This document shows, piece after piece, positions 1 to 4,695 of a stretch of DNA of 5,925 bases. Both the position numbers and the translations under genes were made by a program. The notes under the pieces are model-generated. The model was given only the letters and a program-made list of their open reading frames with translations, searched no databases and was not told the origin of the DNA. Source of the DNA: Nitrospirota bacterium (GTDB lineage Bacteria; Nitrospirota; Nitrospiria; Nitrospirales; Nitrospiraceae); contig JAIBHQ010000064.1 of NCBI GenBank assembly GCA_020028595.1, positions 1 through 5,925 on the forward strand, given 5' to 3'. How positions within the stretch are numbered: position 1 is the stretch's first letter; every line of letters starts with the position of its first letter.

Positions 1-1771
1 TGCCGGCGACAACCTGCCGCTGCTCGGTGCCCAGATCCACTTGCAGCTTGAGCAGCTTCTCTGACTTCGGAACCCGCTCGGCACTCAGCACCTTGGCTAC
101 CTTGAGTTGGACCTTCTGGAAGTCCTCGATGGTGATGTGTGTCGTCGGCGCGGCCGGTGTCGGGGCAGGTGACGGACTTGTTGGCGTGTCCTGGTTCACG
201 GTTTTTGCTCCTTGTGAGGCGGTCGTGGTCTCGATGCGCGGAAAGAGGGCTGCGCCCTTGACGATTTCGGTCCCGGGCACCGTTCCGCCCCACGTAATGT
301 CCGACGAGAAGAGCGGTTTTGAGAAGTTCAGCGTCAAATCGAGCTGCTGCTTGATGCCTTCAGCCGCCTTCGGCATGACGGGATAGAGAAAGAGGCAGAG
401 AAACCGCAGCGTCTCCGCCGCATTGTAGAGCACGGTATCAAGCCTGGGCTTGTCTTCCGGTTTCTTTGCCAGGACCCAGGGCGCGGTTTTATCAATATAT
501 TGATTGCCGAGTTTCACCAGCCCCCAGATGGTTTCGAGCGCGCGGGAAAATTCAAAATTATCGAGATGGACGCCGATGGCGTCTTTGAGCTGTCCGGCGG
601 TGTGCTGCAGGACGCGATCGATGTCGCTGCCGGTCCCGCGTTCAGGCTTCGGCACCCGGCTGCCCGCGTACCGTTCGATCATCGAGGTCGTGCGGCTCAA
701 TAGATTGCCCAGATCGTTGGCGAGATCGGTGTTGACCCGTCCGATCAGCGCGTGCCGGGAGAAATCTCCGTCCTGGCCGAACGGCACCTCGCGCAGGAGA
801 AAATACCGGAAGGCGTCCGCGCCGAACTCATCCACCATGACATGGGGGTCCACGACGTTGCCCCGGCTCTTGGACATCTTTTCGCCGTTCACCGTCCACC
901 AGCCGTGGGCGAAGATCGTCTGCGGAAGCGGCAACTCCAGCGCCATGAGCATCGTGGACCAGTAGACGGCGTGAGTCGTCAGGATGTCTTTGCCGACCAG
1001 ATGAATGCTGGCCGGCCAGTAGTGATTCAACGCCGGCTTGGGTAAGAGGTAGTCAGGCCCCGAGACGTAGTTGACCAGCGCATCGAACCAGACATAGGTC
1101 ACGTAGTCACGGTCGAACGGGAGTTCAATGCCCCAGGACAGGCGGGACTTGGGGCGCGAGATGGACAGGTCGCCCAGAGGGTTCGTCTTTAAAAAACCCA
1201 GGACCTCATTGCGTCGCGATTCGGGCCTGATAAAGCCGGGATGTGCCTCGATATGCTTGACGAGGCGGTCATGATACTGCCCCATCTTGAAAAAATAGTT
1301 GCTCTCGCTGAGCCGTTCGACCGGCCGCTTGCAGTCGGGGCAGAGCCCGTCCGTGACGTCCTTCTCGGTCCAAAATCGTTCATCGAACGTGCAGTACCAG
1401 CCGGTGTAATCGGCCCGATAGATCAGTTGCTGATCGAAGAGCTGCTGGAGCTTTTGCTGGACGACAGTTTTATGTTTCGTGTCCGTTGTCCGAATGAACG
1501 CATCGTTGGAAATATTGAGCTTCTTCCAGAGATTTTGGAACTGGGGCGCGAGCCGGTCGCAGTGTGCTTGCGGGTCCACGCCGGCTTTGGCGGCGGCCTG
1601 CTGGACCTTCTGTCCATGCTCATCGAGGCCGGTCAGGAAGAAGACATCGTGGCCGAGGAGCCGGTGATAGCGCGCCAGCACATCGGCGGCGATGGTCGTG
1701 TAGGCGTGCCCGATGTGGGGGACATCGTTCACGTAATAGATCGGCGTCGTGATGTAGAACGTCTTGCTCAT
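1..1771 (-). CDS. metG: Methionyl-tRNA synthetase (class I, with C-terminal tRNA-binding domain), 3' end beyond the window
   Basis: It charges tRNA-Met with methionine in the cytoplasm, for both initiation and elongation. The protein starts MSKTFYITTPIYYVND and carries the class I signatures: HIGH-type HIGH at residues 19-22 and KMSKS at 298-302. The connective-peptide zinc knuckle has Cys127, Cys144 and Cys147, with Asp130 where a fourth Cys is usual. The methionine-pocket stretch YVWFDAL lies near residue 228. Anticodon-binding residues fit Asn356, Arg360 and Trp432 (in APWVLAK). A Thr/Pro/Ala-rich linker (about 515-545) leads to an EMAPII/Trbp-like OB-fold starting at ITIEDF (546). The window shows 590 residues; by family length roughly 50-60 are missing. 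ATG 1771 matches the usual family start, but an in-frame ATG at 1783 (adding MWAS) is possible, and neither has a clear Shine-Dalgarno. It lies downstream of holB, separated by repeats. Identity is certain; the exact start is not. Confidence 0.97.
   Translation of the reverse strand, partial: MSKTFYITTPIYYVNDVPHIGHAYTTIAADVLARYHRLLGHDVFFLTGLDEHGQKVQQAAAKAGVDPQAHCDRLAPQFQNLWKKLNISNDAFIRTTDTKHKTVVQQKLQQLFDQQLIYRADYTGWYCTFDERFWTEKDVTDGLCPDCKRPVERLSESNYFFKMGQYHDRLVKHIEAHPGFIRPESRRNEVLGFLKTNPLGDLSISRPKSRLSWGIELPFDRDYVTYVWFDALVNYVSGPDYLLPKPALNHYWPASIHLVGKDILTTHAVYWSTMLMALELPLPQTIFAHGWWTVNGEKMSKSRGNVVDPHVMVDEFGADAFRYFLLREVPFGQDGDFSRHALIGRVNTDLANDLGNLLSRTTSMIERYAGSRVPKPERGTGSDIDRVLQHTAGQLKDAIGVHLDNFEFSRALETIWGLVKLGNQYIDKTAPWVLAKKPEDKPRLDTVLYNAAETLRFLCLFLYPVMPKAAEGIKQQLDLTLNFSKPLFSSDITWGGTVPGTEIVKGAALFPRIETTTASQGAKTVNQDTPTSPSPAPTPAAPTTHITIEDFQKVQLKVAKVLSAERVPKSEKLLKLQVDLGTEQRQVVAG
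197..213 (-). promoter_or_regulatory. Internal ribosome-binding site and in-frame GTG within the metG linker
   Basis: On the minus strand a full AAGGAG (208-213) is followed after 8 bases by GTG (197-199). The GTG is in frame with metG and encodes Val525, at the end of the catalytic/anticodon part and just before the C-terminal tRNA-binding domain. The geometry is that of a good start site and is better than at the gene's own start. It could allow separate synthesis of the OB-fold domain, or it could be chance. The site is seen; its use is inferred. Confidence 0.35.
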
Positions 1772-1773
1772 GC

Positions 1774-1792
1774 TAGCCCACATTATTCATGA
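1774..1792 (+). repeat. Left terminal inverted repeat of the 214-bp element
   Basis: This is the 19-bp end abutting metG. Its outer base lies two bases beyond the metG ATG at 1769-1771. Read on the minus strand it contains an ATG (1781-1783) in frame with metG, so the element end may contribute part of the metG translation start region. Confidence 0.65.
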
Positions 1793-1902
1793 CGGTTCGT
1801 GACGAAACCGTCGAGACGCCACGCGAGACGGGCGCGCGGAGTCGCGAAGGAGGGAGGCGTGCTCCCTGCAACACGTTGACCGACTGAGCGACGAGCCCAC
1901 CC

Positions 1903-1930
1903 GCCTGCGTGCCATATTCCGCACGCAGGC
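1903..1930. repeat. Perfect 10-bp inverted repeat (hairpin) inside the element
   Basis: GCCTGCGTGC (1903-1912) pairs perfectly with GCACGCAGGC (1921-1930) around an 8-base loop. It sits near the right-centre of the 214-bp element. No U-run follows on either strand, so it is not a standard intrinsic terminator. It would be a very stable stem in RNA from either strand. Confidence 0.75.
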
Positions 1931-1968
1931 TTGTCGCAGCGGCGTATCGGCGGTTGTAGTAGAAGCGC

Positions 1969-1987
1969 TCATGAATCATGTGGGCTA
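1969..1987 (-). repeat. Right terminal inverted repeat of the 214-bp element
   Basis: On the minus strand this reads TAGCCCACATGATTCATGA, matching the left end in 18 of 19 positions. It is followed by unrelated sequence and then, at 2021, by the heptamer repeat. Confidence 0.65.
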
Positions 1988-2020
1988 AGGCGGAAAGATA
2001 GCAGGTCGCGAGGGGGTGTG

Positions 2021-2116
2021 GCTATAGGCTATAGGCGAGAGGCTATAGGTTGTAGGAGGGGCATTGGGATCCGAACGCAGCCCTATCGCCCATTGCCCAT
2101 CGCCTCTAGCCTGCGC
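2021..2116. repeat. Degenerate heptamer repeat in two inverted arms, overlapping the end of holB
   Basis: The left arm (2021-2055) is five 7-base units: GCTATAG, GCTATAG, GCGAGAG, GCTATAG, GTTGTAG. The right arm (2082-2109, fading to about 2116) has units CCTATCG, CCCATTG, CCCATCG, CCTCTAG. These are complementary-type variants of the same heptamer, so the arms can pair imperfectly around a loop of about 26 bases. The pattern resembles short tandemly repeated heptamers known from cyanobacteria and other bacteria. The holB stop codon (2106-2108) lies inside the right arm. Function is unknown; a weak transcript-end hairpin is possible. Confidence 0.7.
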
Positions 2117-3110
2117 TGAGCGTTGCCTCGCGCAGTCGCAGCAGCACGTTTTCCAGCGCCATGTGGAGATTGAGATTTCGGCCGGCGGACCGTTGGAGTT
2201 GGTCAATATCATCCAGCAAGCCGGCAAGTTGATCGGCCTGCGCGCCGCGCGCTGCGTTCTTCAAGAGAGGCAGGCGGTCCGCATGAATGAGGTGGTCCTG
2301 ATCGGCGCCGATGCTCACGAGCAGCAGATCCCGGATCCATTGGGCCAGCCAGTCCAGAACCTCCGGTCCCCGGTCGGATTTATGGAAGGCTTCCGCTGCC
2401 GTCAGGATGGCGGTCACGGACCGTAGTGTTTGCGGTGAGGAGGCAGCACACAATTCGTCGAGCGCGGCGCGCGTGGCGGCCAGGTCCATCGTCAAGGCGG
2501 CGCCGAGTCTCGACTGGCTGGCTGCGGCCAGGAGGCGCGCCTCGGCCGGGGGAATCTCGCGCTTGAGAATCAACGCCGCCTCCACCTGGGTTCGAGCCGG
2601 AGGCGCGAAGCGAAGAGCCTGGCAACGCGAGCGGACGGTGGCCGGCAGGGCCGAGGGTCGGCCGGATACCAGCAACAGCACGCTGTGTTCCGGCGGCTCT
2701 TCCAGGGTTTTTAGCAGCGCGTTGGCGGCGCCCAGGGTCATCCGGTCGGCATCGTCGATCAGGAAGATTTTTTTTCGGCCGACCAGCGGATGGTAGACGA
2801 TCTGTTGTTCCAGTTCGCGAACCTGTTCGATTTTGATTTGCGGGTTGGCGAGTTCCGGGTCCGGCTGAACGAGCAGGAAATCGGGATGCGTGCGAGCCTC
2901 GGTCTGCGTGCAGGACCGGCACGCGCCGCAGGCATCCGATCCGTCTCCGGACTCGCAATTGATGGCCTGCGCAAAGCGCAACGCGATCAGCTGTTTGCCG
3001 ATGCCCTCGTCGCCGTGGAAGAGATAGGCATGGGCGATGCGATCGTGGCGCAGCGCCGACTGTAAGATTGTTTTCGGACGCTCGTGACCGATGACATCGT
3101 GAAAGGGCAT
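2106..3110 (-). CDS. holB: DNA polymerase III, delta-prime subunit (clamp loader)
   Basis: This subunit of the clamp-loader complex helps open and place the sliding clamp on primed DNA. The 334-residue protein is a normal length. It has an N-terminal AAA+ fold with a P-loop-like GDEGIGKQ (33-40). Lys39 is kept, but the following Ser/Thr is Gln, consistent with delta-prime subunits often being poor or inactive in ATP binding. Four cysteines (52, 61, 64, 67) form the zinc module typical of delta-prime and gamma/tau. Walker B-like LIDDAD is at 117-122, and ATVRSRC (157-163) matches the sensor/SRC motif. The C-terminal helical collar region is less conserved. The ATG lies three bases after the tmk stop with no clear ribosome-binding site, suggesting translational coupling. 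The last codons and the stop are within the heptamer repeat, so the C-terminus may have been reshaped by it. Confidence 0.95.
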   Translation of the reverse strand: MPFHDVIGHERPKTILQSALRHDRIAHAYLFHGDEGIGKQLIALRFAQAINCESGDGSDACGACRSCTQTEARTHPDFLLVQPDPELANPQIKIEQVRELEQQIVYHPLVGRKKIFLIDDADRMTLGAANALLKTLEEPPEHSVLLLVSGRPSALPATVRSRCQALRFAPPARTQVEAALILKREIPPAEARLLAAASQSRLGAALTMDLAATRAALDELCAASSPQTLRSVTAILTAAEAFHKSDRGPEVLDWLAQWIRDLLLVSIGADQDHLIHADRLPLLKNAARGAQADQLAGLLDDIDQLQRSAGRNLNLHMALENVLLRLREATLSAG

Positions 3111-3113
3111 GGG

Positions 3114-3839
3114 TTATGAGCGCCGGTGTGGTCGCATCCGCTGGGTGTGCATGACGGTTGTCAGGCGTTTGGTGCGGGCTTTCGTGAGAAACGCCTGGAT
3201 GACCGAGGTGACCCCCACGGTGACGGTTTCCGGGTGCGGCAGGCCGTCGATTTTTTTGATCCGTTGTGGCGCACGGGCGGCCAGGGCCAGGAAGCCCTTG
3301 CGGACTTTTTCGTGGAACTCGTGGGCCTCATGGTCCAGCCGGTTTTGCTCCAGCGCGAATTTTCGGCGTCGTGCGAGTCCTGTGGCGACGGGGATCTCGA
3401 ACAGGAGCGTCAAGTCCGGTTCCAGTCCGCCGGTGGCCAGCCGGTTCATTTCTTGTAGTGCGGCCAGATCCAGCCCGCGGCCGTATCCTTGATACGCGAA
3501 CGTCGAATCGGAAAACCGGTCGCAGAGGACGATCGATCCGGCTTGCAGGGCCGGCTCAATGACGTGGGTCACATGCTGGCTGCGGGCGGCCAGAATTAAA
3601 TGGACCTCGCAGGCCGCGGTCATCGACTCCGTCGCGGGATGCTTGCCGGGCGTGCTCAGCAGGACTTCACGGATGCGTTCGGCGACGGGGGTCCCGCCTG
3701 GCTCGCGCGTTTCGACGACCCGGTAGCCGTCCTGGCGGAGCAGGGTGGCGAGCCTCCTCAATTGAGTGGTTTTCCCGCTCCCTTCGACCCCTTCAAAGGT
3801 AATCAAAATTCCGCTTCGAGACTTTCCCCTTGCGCCCAT
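3114..3839 (-). CDS. tmk: Thymidylate kinase (dTMP kinase)
   Basis: It phosphorylates dTMP to dTDP using ATP, in the cytoplasmic dTTP pathway. The 241-residue protein has the P-loop in FEGVEGSGKTTQ (15-26), TREPGGT (44-50) for substrate binding, and DRFSDSTFAYQGYGRG (107-122), the DR[FY]-type TMK signature. The Arg-rich LID-type segment RRRKFALEQNRLD is at about 157-169. It is longer than the usual 205-215 residues because of a short N-terminal addition and a basic tail of about 22 residues (from Lys220, Arg/Lys-rich). ATG 3839 is supported by AAGGA six bases upstream. It is the first gene of the minus arm, with a promoter candidate about 40 bases upstream, and is followed directly by holB. 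Confidence 0.96.
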   Translation of the reverse strand: MGARGKSRSGILITFEGVEGSGKTTQLRRLATLLRQDGYRVVETREPGGTPVAERIREVLLSTPGKHPATESMTAACEVHLILAARSQHVTHVIEPALQAGSIVLCDRFSDSTFAYQGYGRGLDLAALQEMNRLATGGLEPDLTLLFEIPVATGLARRRKFALEQNRLDHEAHEFHEKVRKGFLALAARAPQRIKKIDGLPHPETVTVGVTSVIQAFLTKARTKRLTTVMHTQRMRPHRRS

Positions 3840-3845
3840 GCGTTG

Positions 3846-3850
3846 TCCTT
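3846..3850 (-). promoter_or_regulatory. Ribosome-binding site of tmk
   Basis: On the minus strand AAGGA lies six bases before the ATG at 3837-3839. It is the clearest Shine-Dalgarno of the minus arm and fixes the tmk start. Confidence 0.75.
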
Positions 3851-3876
3851 AAAAATGACTGTGACAAATTTCGCGC

Positions 3877-3905
3877 ATCCTATTCCAAGTGCTTGAAAAT
3901 AGCAA
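3877..3905 (-). promoter_or_regulatory. Candidate sigma-70-type promoter for tmk-holB(-metG)
   Basis: On the minus strand, TTGCTA (3900-3905) and TAGGAT (3877-3882) are separated by exactly 17 bases; each matches four of six consensus positions. Transcription would begin near 3870, giving a leader of about 30 bases with the AAGGA site. This is pattern matching only. Confidence 0.45.
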
Positions 3906-3913
3906 TAAAAGGC

Positions 3914-3942
3914 TTGCGGCACCCTGGTAAAGCTTGTAAGAT
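3914..3942 (+). promoter_or_regulatory. Candidate sigma-70-type promoter for the DUF502 gene and glmU
   Basis: TTGCGG (3914-3919) and TAAGAT (3937-3942) are 17 bases apart. The match is moderate (about three and four of six). A start near 3949 would leave a leader of about 17 bases, enough for the GGAGAG site. It lies back to back with the tmk promoter candidate, the two -35 boxes being 8 bases apart. Confidence 0.4.
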
Positions 3943-3952
3943 AACCCAACGC

Positions 3953-3958
3953 GGAGAG
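3953..3958 (+). promoter_or_regulatory. Ribosome-binding site of the DUF502 gene
   Basis: GGAGAG precedes the GTG start at 3966 by seven bases, which supports choosing this non-ATG start. Confidence 0.65.
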
Positions 3959-3965
3959 CCCCTCG

Positions 3966-4625
3966 GTGACGACACTAAAAACGTCGCTAAAACGCTATTT
4001 TCTCACGGGGTTACTGGTCATCACCCCCATCTGGGGGACGGTCCTGGTCCTCCGGACGCTTTTCGTGGCCGTGGACGATATTCTGGGTGACGCGCTGGCC
4101 AGGTTTCTACCGCAAGGCGCGTACATCCGCGGGCTCGGGATCGTCACCCTCCTTCTCCTCATTTTTACCGTCGGCCTTCTGGCCACCAACATCATCGGCA
4201 GACAGGTCGTCAAGCACTGGGAGGAGTGGCTGCATCGGGTGCCGGTGGTTCGCGGCATTTATGCGACGTTGAAATCCATGATGGACATTCTATCGTTCGG
4301 CGAGCGGGAAAAATACAACCGGGTCGTGTTGATTCAATTTCCCAAAAACGGACATTACTGCTTTGCGTTTGTGACCGGCGTCATGCAGGGACAGGTCCAG
4401 GCGATCGCGGCAGAGCCGCTCGTGAACGTCTATGTGCCCACGTCGCCCAATCCGACGTCCGGCTATTTCCTGCTCGTGCCGGAACGCGAAATTATCCCGT
4501 TGGATATGTCGGTTGAAGAAGCGATGAAGCTGATTGTCTCCGGCGGTTTGTACCAGCCGACGCAGGCGGCGGTCGTCGGCCATCCTGTGGCCGCAGGGGC
4601 CCGCGCGGAGGTTCCGATCGCATGA
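3966..4625 (+). CDS. DUF502 / COV-like inner-membrane protein
   Basis: This belongs to the DUF502 family, named in plants after COV (continuous vascular ring) proteins; its bacterial role is not known. The 219-residue protein starts at GTG and begins MTTLKTSLKRYF. It has a basic N-terminus, then hydrophobic segments at about 12-35 (containing ITPIWGT) and 57-76, so it is probably a two-span inner-membrane protein. Family-typical stretches follow: RVPVVRGIYATLK (91-103), a soluble beta-rich part, VYVPTSPNPTSGY (155-167) and DMSVEEAMKLIVSGG (180-194). The Ala/Val-rich C-terminus is variable. Length is normal. It is read divergently from tmk and in the same direction as glmU, 46-70 bases downstream, so it may share a transcript with that cell-envelope gene. 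Family assignment is firm; function is unknown. Confidence 0.93.
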   Translation: MTTLKTSLKRYFLTGLLVITPIWGTVLVLRTLFVAVDDILGDALARFLPQGAYIRGLGIVTLLLLIFTVGLLATNIIGRQVVKHWEEWLHRVPVVRGIYATLKSMMDILSFGEREKYNRVVLIQFPKNGHYCFAFVTGVMQGQVQAIAAEPLVNVYVPTSPNPTSGYFLLVPEREIIPLDMSVEEAMKLIVSGGLYQPTQAAVVGHPVAAGARAEVPIA

Positions 4626-4628
4626 GAA

Positions 4629-4695
4629 TTTTTCATTTGCCGATTTAGTCATTGAGTGATTTTTTCCAAAAATGAAACAATCTCTAAATGAAAAA
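4629..4695 (+). repeat. AT-rich imperfect inverted repeat in the glmU leader
   Basis: Arms at 4629-4653 and 4671-4695 match in 19 of 25 positions as inverted copies, including ten perfect outer pairs (TTTTTCATTT against AAATGAAAAA). The loop is 17 bases. The right arm covers the ATG at 4672 and ends immediately before the ATG at 4696. The stretch is far richer in A+T than its surroundings. It could fold over the glmU start in mRNA, or be a remnant of a degenerate intergenic repeat. It lacks the GC stem of a standard terminator. Confidence 0.55.

Larger units (their letters stand above)
1774..1987. mobile_element. MITE-like non-autonomous element, 214 bp, with 19-bp terminal inverted repeats
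   Basis: The ends are TAGCCCACATTATTCATGA at 1774-1792 and its inverted copy at 1969-1987, differing at one of 19 positions. Both ends finish in TA, which would fit a TA target duplication as made by IS630/Tc1-type transposases, but no longer flanking duplication is visible. The interior has three hairpins: 1791-1812, 1851-1867 and 1903-1930, the last a perfect 10-bp stem. No transposase is present. A 68-codon minus-strand frame (1979 down to 1773) fills almost the whole element and ends one base before the metG ATG. It resembles nothing I recognise, has no ribosome-binding site, and is probably incidental. Alternatives are a structured leader RNA or a bacterial interspersed repeat family. 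I could not assign a known family. Confidence 0.6.

Noticed and set aside
1241..1792. Long plus-strand open frame of 183 codons opposite metG
   Set aside because: It is the antisense shadow of metG, whose minus-strand frame carries HIGH, KMSKS and all family motifs. It has no family resemblance of its own.
1903..1930. Hairpin considered as an intrinsic terminator between holB and metG
   Set aside because: The stem is strong but no U-run follows it on either strand.
2021..2116. Heptamer array considered as a CRISPR
   Set aside because: Units are 7 bases with no spacers, and the two arms are inverted relative to each other.
2311..2796. Plus-strand frame of 161 codons opposite holB
   Set aside because: Antisense shadow of holB; low-complexity Arg/Ala/Ser composition and no motif.
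3914..3938. Possible sigma-54 promoter (GGCAC...CTTG) in the divergent region
   Set aside because: The GG and GC elements do not have the required 10-base spacing.
4622..4648. Eight-codon frame (MRIFHLPI) overlapping the DUF502 stop as ATGA
   Set aside because: Too short, no ribosome-binding site, and lies in the AT-rich repeat. A leader peptide cannot be excluded but nothing supports it.
4660..4680. T-run and A-run after the DUF502 gene as an intrinsic terminator
   Set aside because: No GC-rich stem precedes the T-run; the structure is AT-only.
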